Of a DNA stretch of 64,000 nucleotides, positions 22,338 through 35,650 are shown in pieces. The translations under genes were made by a program, and so were the position numbers. This DNA comes from Lutjanus erythropterus (taxonomy: Eukaryota > Chordata > Actinopteri > Lutjaniformes > Lutjanidae). Location of the stretch: NCBI GenBank assembly GCA_020091685.1, contig CM034604.1, positions 7,793,682 through 7,857,681 on the forward strand. Reading direction: 5' to 3'. The notes beneath the pieces are model-generated. The model was not told the origin of the DNA, searched no databases, and was given only the letters and a program-made list of their open reading frames with translations. The stretch's first letter is position 1. Each line of letters opens with the position of its first letter.

Positions 22338-22837
22338 NNNNNNNNNNNNNNNNNNNNNNNNNNNNNNNNNNNNNNNNNNNNNNNNNNNNNNNNNNNNNNN
22401 NNNNNNNNNNNNNNNNNNNNNNNNNNNNNNNNNNNNNNNNNNNNNNNNNNNNNNNNNNNNNNNNNNNNNNNNNNNNNNNNNNNNNNNNNNNNNNNNNNNN
22501 NNNNNNNNNNNNNNNNNNNNNNNNNNNNNNNNNNNNNNNNNNNNNNNNNNNNNNNNNNNNNNNNNNNNNNNNNNNNNNNNNNNNNNNNNNNNNNNNNNNN
22601 NNNNNNNNNNNNNNNNNNNNNNNNNNNNNNNNNNNNNNNNNNNNNNNNNNNNNNNNNNNNNNNNNNNNNNNNNNNNNNNNNNNNNNNNNNNNNNNNNNNN
22701 NNNNNNNNNNNNNNNNNNNNNNNNNNNNNNNNNNNNNNNNNNNNNNNNNNNNNNNNNNNNNNNNNNNNNNNNNNNNNNNNNNNNNNNNNNNNNNNNNNNN
22801 NNNNNNNNNNNNNNNNNNNNNNNNNNNNNNNNNNNNN
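22338..22837. other. Assembly gap (500 N)
   Basis: Exactly 500 N. No coding sequence is recognisable at either edge. Confidence 0.95.
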
Positions 22838-24324
22838 AAGCAACAATTTTAAAACAAATTAAAGCAGTAAGCGGCTATCATTGGGCCATCCACATGTGCG
22901 TTGGGGTGTGTGGCCGCCACAGCCACATTGCTGGATGACAACCAGTCAACAAGGCTCTAAAAATTTCATGTTTTGGACACCACAGTAGGGACTTCAGTGC
23001 TCCTTTTTGTCTCCACTAGGTGGCGATAGAGAACACCCACCAAATATATGCTATGTTACAGTATAGCAACTGTAGACCGCACTGTAAAAATTTAATATAA
23101 ATCAAATGATGATTAGAACTTTCTCTATACCAAGTACGCCAAGTTCAGACTTAAGTACTTGGCAGTTTGGACTTAGCAAGTTCGACTTGGGAGTACAGTC
23201 TCTCAAGGATGGGAGGACGCAGGACGGTCATTCTGCAATTGGGATGGTAGCATACTTCATGATGTCACCATCTCATCTCGTCTTGGGGTAACATGAATGC
23301 TAACCACCCGATTGTCTTGCTACCTGGCAAGGTATGCTGGCTGTCCCATTAGCAGGACGACACATCTCTGAAAACTAAGGAGCAAATTTTAAACTATGAG
23401 CTATCGTGATGAATCAGTCACAGATTTTAATTTTTAACGTCTACATTCTCACATAAAATAATCTTAAAATTAAATTTTGTGATACTAGAACAGTAATATT
23501 TCCATACTTGTGGGTCTTCTCCTCTGCCATTGTTGCAACAAAATGCATTCTGGGATACGTGGCTGCCCCAAGTCCACACAAGTCCCCACCCAATGCATCC
23601 TCAATAAAACGGGCAGGGCAAGGACACATCCGGGTATTTGACTGTACTTGGTGAGATGCAGACTTTTCAATTGGAACAGTACTTGGACTGAGGCTGATGA
23701 CGTTTCTCAAGTACATAAGAACACAAGTACAGAGAAGAATGCATATTGAGAAAGAGCCATTGTCATACAAGGCTTACTTCCTAAAGACACATTGTGTGAA
23801 TGATTGGATCTCAAATGCATCCTTAGTGTGTTTAGACCTGTAATTAGAGCTGTCAACTTGTGATCGAATCACTCAGAATGCATGTTAATACCAGGTGTGA
23901 ACAGGGCCTGAGATAAGACTTGGGTCTTACCTTTGTGCAACTGCCTGTTGTTGCTTTCCGCGTCTCAGCATATTTATTTTTATTATTATTTTCTCTCTTT
24001 TTCTTCCTTGTTTTCTTGTTGTTTGTGTGGCTGCACAGTAGGAAAAAAAAATCTGTCACAAAAAAGTATGCTTCTTTATATTGTGTGTGTCAGGTGACAC
24101 TCCTGAACCTCAGTTATAAAGGTTAATTTTACTAACAACAACCACACTAAATATTCAGTGTAAAACGTTATTAAAGTTTATTTGGATTAGCAACCGGATT
24201 TGGAAAGCGATGAGTAAAGAGGAATAATAAGGACTGAGGGGAGGGATGAAATTGGGTTTGATTGTGTGAGGATGAATGGGGATTTGTTTGTGGTTAGCTG
24301 AGTGGCCAGGAACCTGGGGGTTTA
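22838..24324. other. Intergenic, no gene recognised
   Basis: Non-coding. 23130-23200 and 23580-23740 share loosely inverted ACTTGG/CCAAGT-rich sequence, suggestive of a decayed inverted-repeat element, but the ends are not clear. Confidence 0.35.
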
Positions 24325-24480
24325 GATTCGGGGCCCTATCTTACACCCAGCGCAAAGCCATTGCACCGCCAGCGCAATTGGTTTTGCTATCTTACGCCAA
24401 CACAAGTGCCATTTTTGCCATGTCTACAAGATAGCAAATGCACTTGTGCCAGGTCTGTGCAGCTGTGGGCAGGAGGTTTA
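24325..24480. repeat. Fragment of a teleost DNA repeat (CCCTATCTTACACCC type)
   Basis: The sequence GGGGCCCTATCTTACACCCA, GCGCAAAGCCATTGCACCG and TATCTTACGCCAACAC is typical of a dispersed fish family rich in GCGCAAT/TTGCACC motifs. It abuts the broken end of the neighbouring TAAR. Confidence 0.5.
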
Positions 24481-24524
24481 AACATGAAGGCAAAACTCAC
24501 TAATAAGGAAAAATAAATTATTTT

Positions 24525-25288
24525 TTAATTATAAACCCTAATTAATCTAAACAGACCTCCAAAGTGTGCACAGGATGGGATCACAGCTGTCAGATCGTGC
24601 TCCGACAGACTGTTCTGGATACTGGGTGCCTGTCTTTGTGCCACAAGGAAAATCCTCAGGTAGATACAGAGCATTATGATCACTGGGAAATAAAATGAGA
24701 CAAGAGAGCCAGTTATATTTGAATCTGGAATCTGAAATATGAGACACCTTCCATCACAGACAGTATGCTTAAGTCCTTCAAATGTGATGCCAAATCTAGT
24801 TAGAGCAGCAAGAGTCCAGCTCAGCAGGATCATGATCATGACAACATGTCCATTTATCTTGGTTCTGTATGTCAGGGGCTGACACACAGCATAATATCTG
24901 TCAATAGAAATACAACACAAGTGGAGAATGGATGAACTCATCAGTAACATATCAAAGCTGTCGCATTTTACATGCTAAATCCCCAAAATAGAAACACAAC
25001 TTTACAGACAGTGCCATGTTGAACACTGAAACCCATACCCCCTACAAGCAGGTCAGCAACAGCCAGAGAGTGTGGAGTGTGGAGCTGTTTGAAGTAAATA
25101 ATGGAGATTATTACAAGAAGGTTTCCACCAATTGTAAGAAAAGATACTATACTGCCAATGAACAAACATAAAACTACACATATTGTGGTAGGGGTCATTG
25201 CAATTATGCAAGAGCCATTACCTAATTCATGACAGAAATGCATGACCTTGACATTATCAGTCTTGTTGACGATGATTTCAGGTCCCAT
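24525..25288 (-). pseudogene. TAAR pseudogene, missing TM6-TM7
   Basis: Starts at ATG 25288 (MGPEIIVNKTDN). TM1 ([18 protein letters not shown]) is intact. TM2 has lost about five codons ([11 protein letters not shown]), then a frameshift near 25030 disrupts TM2-TM3. A second frame from about 24965 resumes with D3.32 (FDMLLM), [12 protein letters not shown]4, a full-length loop 2 with its cysteines (VCDGRC) and TM5 (FYFPVIIMLCIYL). After QAPSIQN the TAAR similarity ends near 24600, with no TM6, TM7 or fingerprint. Its normal-length loop 2 makes it the best local comparison for the shortened loops of the two intact genes. It belongs to a different TAAR subgroup, closer to the array copies at 34-60 kb. 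Confidence 0.85.
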
Positions 25289-25333
25289 GTTTTCAGGATC
25301 CAGAAATGTTCTTAAACAATTCAGTTTTCGCAA

Positions 25334-26989
25334 AATTATTTGTCATTTGCAGCTGTATCTGGAACACATTTACAATTATGTTTCTTTAAACATGATAAAA
25401 GAAAAGCTTTCTAGGAAAAGAAGTGCTACTGATTGTAATTTTCAGTTGTTTCTGGAGATGCTTAATGTTTTAATGCCTACCATAAAGAAATAGCTTTTGC
25501 ATATAGTGCTGTTTATATCATTATTTCTGACTATACTGTTTCTCTTAACTTCTCAAACAGCTTAATATCTCTAACTTCTTACCTTAATTGATATTTGATA
25601 AACCCCTTCCCTCAGCAGTCATTGTCCAATTATGGCTTAACAACTGTAACTAGGTCCAACAGGCACAATCATTTTGGATTTCTCAACATGATGAAGCTGT
25701 GTGCATTGGGATTTAGAATGAAGGGTTGCATATTTTTAATTTTGCCTTTATTTGGCCTTTCCAAATCCAAAACAAAGAGCAAACGTCTAAGGAATGGATT
25801 AAAGCTTCCCAGTCTCATTCCCAACTCATCACATACTGTTGATTTGTCACTGCTCTTCAGCGAATCATACAGGTTGACCTAATACATACAGGACGAAAGT
25901 CCACATATGAAGGAGGTGGGTGGGATGGTAGACTTTGGTTAAGTGACTTTTTGTCTTAAGAGTCACTTCAGTGAGATGTGACTTTGTCATGTGACTTTTG
26001 TCCTGCGACCCAAGTAGTTTTTGTACCTAAATTGTGAGCGTTTCACAGCATTAACCACTTATTAAAAACATCTTCATGGTCACGTCTCATGCAGCCACTA
26101 AAGGGTACCTCGAGCTTCATTATCAGAAACAGAGGGGCAGTCACAAATCATCAGCACATGTTACATTATTTTCCCGGTCCTGGCCACTCAGAGTGTTGGT
26201 TAGTGTCAGCAGCGCTGTCCTGCCCTTTATTGGATATGGGGGTATTTATAATCCAGCAACCTCAACCAAACATGTTAAATAAGGTTGCATTATGTTCACT
26301 AAACACATCGGGCCTCATTCACTAACATTTTTTTCCTAAACATTTTACTTTTTTCTTAAATTTGTTCTTCAGAAAAATCCTAACATATGTCTATGTCGGA
26401 TTCAGGGCCATGTGTAAACACAGAAGTCACACAGAGATTGAAAAGTAAATTTGCCAGTGAGTTTAAAATGCCAAAGCAAAAATCTAAAGAAGGTGGGACT
26501 AAAAAAGGAAAAACAAACGGCAAACAAGATGTCATGTTTAGTAGCAACACCAGTGGATGTAAAGTAACATATGTGAATGCTTTATCCAGAAAAGGGCACA
26601 CAGTAGATTAAGAAATTGACACTTTATTTAAAAGCTGTAGACCAAGATGCACGGTAAACATTTTTAGGGCCCGAGCACTGAATGGTGTAAGGACCCTGTT
26701 GGATTTCCTCAGATTCATCTTCTTTTTGTCCTCTTCAGTCACATGGTTTTATGGTTTTACCAAACATGTTAGAGAGTAAATGTCATTTGCTGCATGGATT
26801 ATGTTCACCGGCAACATTTTTCAGTCCAGTTTGTGAGTTGATATGTTCACGTTGGCATCTCACTTGGTATTACAAACTGTAGGATGACACTGGAGATAAG
26901 TTTTTGAGACATGTCCTGTCTCATGTCCCTGTTGAATGCTTGGCCACACATAACCAACACCATGGTCTTTACCTAACCTTAACAAAATG
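25334..26989. other. Intergenic, no gene recognised
   Basis: AT-rich, only chance frames. I see no conserved block shared with the other TAAR flanks. Confidence 0.4.
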
Positions 26990-27372
26990 CTCTAAAAAAA
27001 TAGCTCACCCCAAAATGACAAATTCAGTCTGACTGAAAAAAAAAAGGAAAAAACCATGTAAAATGCCTCTATACTGCTTGCTTGGTGTAACCCAAGTCTT
27101 CTAAAGGCCTGACATGCCAAGTTGACTTGAATGCCATCATTGACACCATGTTTTTAGCCTAAATCTTCACTGTAGACCCTTGGCTTGGGGTCACATTCAT
27201 GTGTGCATGCACACCGTCTGAACTGGGCGTGTGCAGTGTGACAGTGTGCGTGCAAAAGTAAGCGGCATGTTGGGGCTTTACGAGACTTAGATTGCACCAG
27301 GGTTTTTTTTTCGGTGGTGTTTTTCTTTTGAAAACTGGTCGCTATTCATTTACGTTGTACTATCCCTTTAAG
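26990..27372. mobile_element. Degenerate MITE related to the GGATAGTTCACCC family
   Basis: The left end AAATAGCTCACCCCAAAATG and the right end TTCATTTACGTTGTACTATCCCTTTAAG resemble diverged ends of the intact element at 967-1243. No clear TTAA is left on the left side. Confidence 0.45.
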
Positions 27373-29173
27373 ATATTTTTTGATTTGCTGCCCCCTGTTT
27401 TGATGTGCAATTCACTTACGCACCTCAGCCATAAATATTAACAGCTATGTATGTGTATTTGTTGTGAAAACATAACATTCTATCAAAAACTAGGTAGTCG
27501 ACAACTTTGCTTAAACATCAAGCAACTGCAACTACAAAAGACATTGAAAAACAGCCAGTATTACTGACTAGTCCAACAGCAAGAAGGCCAGATCAGTGTC
27601 TGTCTTGCAGCCTTTTATGTCACACTGCTCTAACAACCCCTTTTCTCTAGTCTAGCAGGCTCTGGCTCAGTCACCGTCTTATTCTCTTCTCAGCTTCTCT
27701 GTTGCCTCTGCCATGACATCTGTAGAGGCTGAGTCCAGTGACGTTACCCACTTGCCCGGCCTCAAATCTGGCATGTCACCATTGTCGCTTTCTGCCAGCA
27801 TTCCTCTGCCATCCCGGGCCTGTTGTTCTACCTGAAGTCCAAAGCTCCTGTGCTAGTGGTGCAAGCACCTACACTCCCCCTGTGCTCTGAGTTATGGCTA
27901 CTTAGCTAACTAGCTAACAGCAGCAACCTTTAGCAGGAGTTCACTGTTGACAGTTGAGAAAGGGCAGCCAGAGGACATCAGGGAGACAACCAGAAAACAT
28001 TTTCTCCATAAAATATCCAGTTTCACCAAAATCAGTGAAAGCATGTGACTTAGTGCTGTAAACAGTTATTAAGTGAGTTTAGAATAGTTACAAAATGAAG
28101 CTTTAATTGGGCTGTAGTTGTAGGGAATGGTATGGGGAAACAATTTGCTAGTATATGAACATTTCACAATGTACTTTTATTCCATATATTTTTCATGTAA
28201 CTTTTTTATGTGACTTTGCAGCAAGACATTTCCTTATATTCTGTTTATTTCCACATGTAATGTTTTTCCATACATTTGTTTCACAGTGTTTTTCCAACTG
28301 AAAAGTAATATTTAATGACATACTTTGGAGGACATGGCTGACTTGAATTATGAGTTCTTCCCAAATATTAGTTAAACTGTAAAGTCTACTATTCATGATA
28401 CACAAAATGATGGGCACAATTTATAGATTAAGATCCATCATTTTTCCTTTAAGATTTCAGCTTCTGTAGTAGAATGACACTCAGTGGTCAGGCAGATTGG
28501 TGTCAACCATTTTTCATATGACAAAGAAAAATTCATTGTTTGAGTCAGACATTAAACTGCATAACTGTTTTATTTGTATTATTGAAATTAAATATCTGGT
28601 CTTAAACGCCAACTTTCTTAACTTTACTTTAGCCTTCACAGTTTGTTTACCGTCTGATGCAATGATATGATGCAAACTCTCCTATTAGAGGTGTGAATGA
28701 CTGTTGAGTCTTCGGTCCCTGAGCTGCACTGTTAATGCACAGAGCTCTCCTTGTCCCCAAGCACCACGTGTAATCACTAACTAACTTGTCACTAGGCAAT
28801 TATGTAATGTTTACATGTAAAATGTTTCCAGCAAAGTTGCAAGCAACAAAACAAAAACTGCTAAGTAACAACAGTGACATGACATGGTGACAGAAAAAAT
28901 AACTGTCATAATTATTATGTAGGATTCAGGAACATATCGGGTATATTTATTTTCTGTATATTTGAAATATAAGAACTGCACACAATACATAATCAGAACA
29001 TCTATGCTGTTTTGCATAGTTGCTGAAAGGTGGCTTTGAAAACATTTGAGCTTTCTTTAGTTACAATCAGCTGGGATTCACTAGATCAACAAAAGCTTTC
29101 AGCGCTGAGTTGCTGACAATGTTTCATAGCACAAAAATTAGCAACAACATTTCCATATAACTAGAAACTTTCT
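27373..29173. other. Intergenic, no gene recognised
   Basis: No domain, splice-supported exon or recognised repeat seen. Confidence 0.35.
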
Positions 29174-29717
29174 CAGGGTGGGATCACACCATACACAATG
29201 GCAGTGAACATGCTGAGGGTCCGACCCATGAACAAATGATTTCTACGTTAGTACGAGTCGGACAGGTTTGCTGGGGTCAGACCAAATTTGGCTTTCATTT
29301 TGATCTCAACTCCAAACCTTTAAAGTTTTATGTGTCGTGCATAGTTGTGATGCCATCATATTGGCAAAATCTGTCCACAGACAGGCAGACAGATATGTGA
29401 ACACTGGGCAAACTATTCAAAATTGCCTCAGAGGTAGTTCCACAACAGTAGGCGTCTCCAGGACCACATTTTACCATAATAACAAACACGCAGACCATCT
29501 TAGGATGGAATCACAACAAACACAATGACAGTGAACATGTTGACGTTCTGACCAATGAGTAAATCGTTTCTACATTAGTACAAGTTAGACAGTATTTTTG
29601 CCTGGATCGGACTGAACTTGGCCAGATATTCAAACACTGGGCAAAGTACTCAAAATTGCTTCAGTGGTAGTTCCTGCAACAATAGGTGTCTCCAGGACCA
29701 CGTTTTGCCGTAATGAA
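29174..29717. repeat. Two-copy direct duplication
   Basis: 29174-29482 and 29501-29717 are direct copies. Shared landmarks in order are GGGATCACACCATACACAATGGCAGTGAACATG / GGAATCACAACAAACACAATGACAGTGAACATG (each trimmed here to its core), TTTCTAC(G/A)TTAGTAC(G/A)AGT, AACACTGGGCAAA and GTCTCCAGGACCAC. The right copy lacks about 90 bp from the middle. No coding capacity; possibly an old element or a local tandem duplication. Confidence 0.75.
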
Positions 29718-31339
29718 TAAAGGGTCAGTATGGCAACAGGGCATAGTGAGAAAGGTTTCAATGTTTAGCATCATCATCACATATGATTTAGATCTAGCTA
29801 ACCTGCGTGTAGCTATTTGTAAGAGTGTAAGTGTTACCCCTGTGAACACTGTCACAGCTGGTGACAACATGATGTACAACAGATTTTCCTTGTTAAATAG
29901 TGGATAATTGTGGTATGTGGAGTTGGGTATAGTTTTCATCTTTCTTCTTAAGGCTAAAAAACACCACCGGCGCAGCAGCGTGGCATGTCATGTGACACGC
30001 GGTATCTGCCGTCATGTACAAACATGGGAAGCACCATGTCGTGGCACATCACCCTCATCCAAGACGCTAGGCTCGGGATATTTCCCGAACCTCAGCATCT
30101 CCGAGCCTCCATCTCTCCCCTCAAACAAGCATGTGTTTGTGAAGGAGAGCAGAGACAAAGTGGTCTGTAGAAGTATTTGTGTGTTCATCTCTCAGGACTT
30201 TCTAGCTTCTAAATTAATCTTTATGGATTAAAGTTTAGTTTCTCTCATGTCGCTGTTTATACTTTTAGGTTCCTGCTTTATTTTACCATTTTTTCATGTT
30301 TGTTCTCAGCTGACAGAAGTCATTACTGCTGACAAAAACAACACTTACTGAGTTTGCTGCTTGATAGGAAAAGCTTTTACATAACAAAACAATAGGGAAC
30401 TGAAGAATTTATTGGAGGCAAAATGTCCAGCATTAGCTGCTTGACTAAAGATAAGCTCATATGAACTAAAAGACAAACACCTTGGCAGCACTGAGATGTG
30501 AATCCCTGCTGTGCTGAGCTGAGTCAAACCAAGTCAAGAAAAACAGCAAAAGTTTATGTAAAGAGGCTCTAATCTCTCCATTGTTCTACACACATGAGAG
30601 ACAGAAATGAGCTGAGAAATTTGAGCTGCCATGCGAACAGCTGCAGGGGAGACCGGCTGCAGGCAGCTGAAGGCAGAGAGTGGACTTGAATCACAGGAGG
30701 AACAGGTGGAATTACAATGACAAGCAAGAAACACACAAGTAAATAAGATCTATAGTCCGACCAGCATTGTATTAAAGCACTAAACAGCTGTTTCTCGGGG
30801 TGAACAGGCGTTTCTTTCAGGCGCTGGGAATAGGACATTTGCATGAAGTCCCATGGAGCTGCAAGCAGGGGCACCAGTGTGGGCCTGTCCATAGAAAGTG
30901 ATGTGGGCGGCTGCTTTGACACGTGGCGTCCAGCTATGGTGTGTTTTGGCCTTTAGGCAAACCTGGCATGCTGAAAAAAGACTGCCTGACCTCCGTCCTC
31001 AATGTTCACCGGCATTCAGTGTTGGTTTTCAGCCTTGCCCCTTATATGCAGAGATTTCTCTGGATTCTCTGAATCTTTCAGTGCTATTATGGATTGTAGA
31101 TTGTGAAATCCCTCGATTCCTTTCACTTTTGGGTTGAGAGATGTTGTTCTTAAACTGTTGGACTATTAACCCACACAGTTTTTCATGCTTTTCATACGTC
31201 CATGCTTGTGAATGACTGTGTCTTTCAAGGATGCCCCTTTAATACCCAGTCATGATACTGTCACCTTATCAGTTAACTGATTTAGCATTTTTCGAGCATT
31301 GCAAAATTTTCCCAGTGTCTTCACACCCCTGTCACGGCT
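29718..31339. other. Intergenic, no gene recognised
   Basis: Non-coding; only short chance frames. Confidence 0.35.
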
Positions 31340-31395
31340 TTCACTTTTTATTTACATTTTACACAACATCCCAAGTTTGTTGGAATAACAGCTTT
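31340..31395. mobile_element. Terminal fragment of the foldback family
   Basis: TTTTTATTTACATTTTACAC followed by AACATCCCAAGTTTGTTGGA matches the typical outer end of the same teleost foldback family seen at 4060-4653. Confidence 0.5.
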
Positions 31396-31473
31396 ACCAG
31401 TTAGAGGTTTCCACAGGCCCAAAACCCAAACTCAAAAGGACTCAGAAATATACAACCCAAATCTGAATCAGAT

Positions 31474-31593
31474 CTGTGTATTGTTTGAAAGCTGGGATCT
31501 GGATTCATGCAGAACGGATAAATGACAAAACCCAAACCCAAAACAGATGCCTCTATTATTTGAAAGCTGAGACTCATATCCATGCAGAACCAA
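31474..31593. repeat. Short direct duplication, about 76-bp period
   Basis: The segment ending TTTGAAAGCTGGGATCTGG ... CATGCAGAACGGATA is repeated as TTTGAAAGCTGAGACTCAT ... CATGCAGAACCAAGATA. Confidence 0.6.
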
Positions 31594-31639
31594 GATATGT
31601 CGGACATGTCTCAGTTGGGAAACATATCTGGTTGGCACC

Positions 31640-33446
31640 AGTGCACTTCAGCAACTGTTCCAAGTCACTTCCGTCATGATCGGCACAGCAAGGTCTTCTC
31701 ATAATCACATAATGTTAAACAGACTGACAGACCTGCAATAATAGAGTGAGGCCCAACCCAGCTGTCTGTATAAAATGTGGATCCAAACCCGTACAGGTAG
31801 GTAAGGTAACCAGGTTTCCCAGTTTATGTGGGACTGGACCGCACACAGACATATTTGTTTCCCATTTGGTTTGTTGTGATCTGGTCACCTTACGTACATG
31901 TCCTCCACTGGGCCTGTTGTCCTAGGGTTCAAATGGGCCTGTAAAGACCTCTGCTACCAATAACAAAACTGTAACTTTGCAAAAGCTTTACATTGCCTCC
32001 TTCAGCAACATTGTCAACCCATGACCTCTCCAAAGGCCAGATGGATAAATCTCTGTGTAGCCTCACTATGAAAACTGTGTATATGTACATAAACAGAAAT
32101 ATGCATACACATTATTTTCATCAGATTCATAAAACTTTTATCAAAAGACACATTTATAAAAAGATATTAATCCCTCAGAACATAATCAGTTTTAAATTTA
32201 GCAAGTTAATTGTTTATTTATTTATTTTGTTATGGCATGTAATATAGCTATAGCTTTTAGCTTGGTTAAATCAGTTAATTTTTCAGTTGATATTTTATAC
32301 AAACACTCCCTGGAAAATATCAGTTCTGTTAAAATTAGTTGGACGTCAATGCTTCGTGGTTCAAGCAATTCAAATAAAGACATTTACAGTATACACATAT
32401 GAACACTTCCTGCAGTAACAGCTTTCTCAGAAGACATAAGACACTGTCATTTTATTTTTGCTTGTCATGAAGCTTGCTATCATGGTTGCTAATCCCACTT
32501 GCTTTAAGAGATTAATCTCTGATGATGAAGTATGCCTGTACCCAATTATAATAAGTGATTTATTCTCCAACCAACAAATCATTTGTGGGAAAGTGTGTAT
32601 CATGATTTCACACAACCTAGATGTGATGAGTCATGATAAGCTATCTGCATGAGAGTTTCTACATGCATCTATCTGTACATGCATATCAAGTAGCCTAATC
32701 CTGGGATCTGAGAACCAACCCTGGACGGTATGGGATCAGAGCCAAGTTTTATGTGGTTAAGTGGGACCGAGTCTGGTCCTGTTCTAGTACCATGGGTCCT
32801 GAGTCTGTTCAACATTATGTGGATCTGAGAGTGCAATTAGAGAGCAGGAGTCCTTTGGGAGAATATAGGTGATAGCAAATTAGCAATACCAATGTTAGCA
32901 GCTGTGGCAACAAACACACAATAACCACAGGAGTTTCACAGTTGCCATGACAGCCATATTTGCGGTGCCTGCTCAATTTAGTCTTGTGCCCCTCAGAAAC
33001 TGACATGCTCTAAGGCCACAGTGCCCTTGATGCCCTGTCTGCACTGTCCCAGATAACTGTGCCATTTTCATCTGTGAGCACTAATGAACTAGTGCTGGGT
33101 CACATTTTGAACCTGGTATGAACTGCTGTAAAACTGGGCTTCAGACTTGCAGCAGAGACAGGACACACAGGATGAGAGTAAAAAAGGACTGTGGACATCA
33201 CATGATAATGAAGCGTTAGGTTGCTCTACACAGTTGTGGGTTACACTCCTCTCCTCTCTCCTCTATGAAACATCATTAAAGTGAGAGAGTCTCTCCAAAA
33301 ATTAATTACTATCTTAAAATAATAACTTAGTATCTTAAAATAATGATTTAGTATCTAAAGATAAAAAGAAACTTTCTCAAAATAATAGCTTAGATACAAC
33401 AGACTGGTTGGTTACTCCATATTCTGCTTTCTGCAAATTGAAAATT
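31640..33446. other. Intergenic, no gene recognised
   Basis: Non-coding. 33303-33395 is a low-complexity stretch of (TTAAAATAATGACTTAGTATC)-like imperfect units. Confidence 0.35.
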
Positions 33447-33877
33447 CCTGTTATTTATACAATGTTAACAGAATTGATATGATATGATACATTTATGTAA
33501 CAGCCACCTATACACTGTACAGAGGGTATAAACGGTGATACAGTGAGATTGAATATGACCAAAATAACATATTAAGCAAAATATTATGGTATATTATAAT
33601 ATTTATGACCTTCTCCAGCACATAGATTTAACCAAAATTGGTCAAATCCAAATAGCGATCATTTTATTCATATGTAGCCTTGTGTTTTTATCTACATAGC
33701 AGTTTCACCTTTTATTTTTAGTCACTGTTGTTTATGTGTTACAGTGAGATCTTGTAAAATGACATTAAACCAATCTTGCTGATTTTTTTCTATTATATTA
33801 TTGGCTAAATAAAAATATACACAATGCATAGGCAGTGTTAAGTAAATAAATGCATGCAGAACCTTTAGGTACCTTTA

Positions 33878-34132
33878 GGGCTGAACAGTATGGGGGGAAA
33901 AAACAGACAGTGTTTGCGACATGAGGGCCAATTTTAGTGGGTGTTATAATTTTCACATTTCATCTTAATAAAAATTACAATGCCATTTTTGCTGGAAACA
34001 AACATATTCCTTACTTCTGGAGAATATTATTTGTTCAGACATCTCTGTCAAATCACAGTGCTTCATTTATACCTGTATGTTGTGATATGTTTGAACTTGG
34101 ACATACTGTGAGTTTGATGATATTTTGATTTG
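33878..34132. mobile_element. AGGGCTG-ended MITE, unit A
   Basis: Begins TTTAGGGCTGAACAGTATGG and ends near CAGCCCTATCTG, with AGGGCTG/CAGCCCT as inverted ends. This matches the common teleost hAT-type MITE whose ends read AGGGCTG. The open frames inside are not genes. Confidence 0.55.
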
Positions 34133-34187
34133 TCAGCCCTATCTGCATGTAAAAAATTTCAACACTAGATTAAATAATCAAAACAGT

Positions 34188-35116
34188 CTTGAGTTAGTAA
34201 AATCACCTTGAATATTTTTCCAGAAATTATCATTTAAAAGCTGACCTGAACCAGCTGTAAAAGAAAGCATATAAAGGATTCAGCAGTGAGTTTGACAATG
34301 TAATCCAGGTGTTTCATACAGGAAGGTGGGATTTTAAGAAAAAAGGATAAATAATTAACAAGAAGAGTTAGGAATCATGCACAAGAGAAAACTCCCATAA
34401 CTAGCCAGAGTTTTGGTGGCCTTTTCTCCATCTTACTGACTGTTGCTCCAGACTTTGTGCTCTGGATGCTCTTCACCTGTTTCTGAGCAACAAGAAAAAT
34501 CTTCAGTAGATACAGAGCATTATGATTGCAGTAAAAGGAGAAAAGAGGCCCATAATTTTGCTACTACAAAATTAACTGAGCACTTTTTCACATCCATGAC
34601 TGAATCCTGCAATTTGATGCAAATTCCGATTAGAACAGAAATACTCCAGCACACCAGGATCATGATCACAGTAAAATACACTGACTTTAGTTCTGTATGT
34701 CAAGGGCTGACACACTGCATAATATCTGTCTATGGAAATACAAGATAAGTTCAGAATAGAAGATGTGCACAGTGCCATCAAAGCTGTCTGTATTTTACAA
34801 AGATAAACTTTATGAAACAGGCACAATGTTAAAGAGAATGCCATGCAGTGAGAGACAAAACCCTACAAGCTATTCGCCACAGCCAGAGACAGGATGAGGT
34901 AGTTTGTAGGGATGTGCATGTTTGAAATAAATGATGGAGATTATTACAAGAAGATTTACATACTGTTACAACAGATATAAGCTGAGGAAAATATATGCAA
35001 AAACAACATATTATGGAAGGGTTACTTGTAAATATGAAGGTTGTATTATCTAATTCATAGCAGGGATGTATGTCATTGATAATGTAAGTCACATTGACTG
35101 TCTGGTTTGGTTCCAT
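34188..35116 (-). pseudogene. TAAR copy A, frame broken
   Basis: Start ATG 35116 ([11 protein letters not shown]), glycosylation sites NQT and NVT. TM1-TM2 are broken by small deletions, for example GTGCATGTTTG at 34914 where the other copies have GTGCAGCTGTTTG. TM3 keeps [18 protein letters not shown], but a 2-base deletion just before it breaks the link to D3.32. The TM4-TM7 region is recognisable in pieces down to the end near 34188. Copies B to D carry different breaks, so these lesions are private. On the gene strand an ATTTATATAT TATA-like box lies about 50-60 nt upstream of the ATG in all copies. Confidence 0.85.
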
Positions 35117-35249
35117 GATTCTCAATATTATTGCAAAATTAAGAGCAATTAATACATTTAGCAATTATATATAAATACAACAGCAATCTTCAAAGAAAAA
35201 CAACCTTTAACAGCCTAAGCTTTTTTCTCACTAGTAAGACTTCAGTTCA

Positions 35250-35432
35250 GTCCATGTAGGACATTGTATGTCCTTACTCACTGTGCTCAGATATATTGGT
35301 ATTGTATCACTGAGGGAGTGACATCAAGGCTGCTATTGAAACGAGACCTGTTCAAGATACATGACCTGGGTACACTGGGTGTCTAGAAGGCCTCAATGAG
35401 GACTTTGATATCCAACCATTTCTGTAGGTGCG
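35250..35432 (+). pseudogene. Penelope-like element 3' coding fragment, unit A
   Basis: The + strand encodes pieces of a peptide ending LGT(L/x)APEGLNEDFD-QPF. Of the families I know, this best fits the C-terminus of a GIY-YIG endonuclease of Penelope-like elements (typical ending: KRE-x-FWI ... L-x-T-L-x-P-x-GLNEDFD). This copy is frameshifted near 35380 relative to units B to D. Confidence 0.5.
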
Positions 35433-35650
35433 AGTTGTACACATATTGCCAGGCATTGTCCCCCATATGATGATGTTAAGTATTGTTCTCTAGTATATTT
35501 GATTTCTATATTTGATTATTTATGCACTGTAAAATCTAATAAGTGGGTGTACTCAAAAATTATGCAAACTCATTGCCTCAAAACGAAGTAAAGATCAGAT
35601 TTTAGCAAAATAACTTCTGTATTTTGAGTGCATAATAGTTAGACTAACTT

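Noticed and set aside
22304-22862. Frames across the 22338-22837 gap
   Set aside because: Almost entirely N, with a few flanking codons and no similarity to anything.
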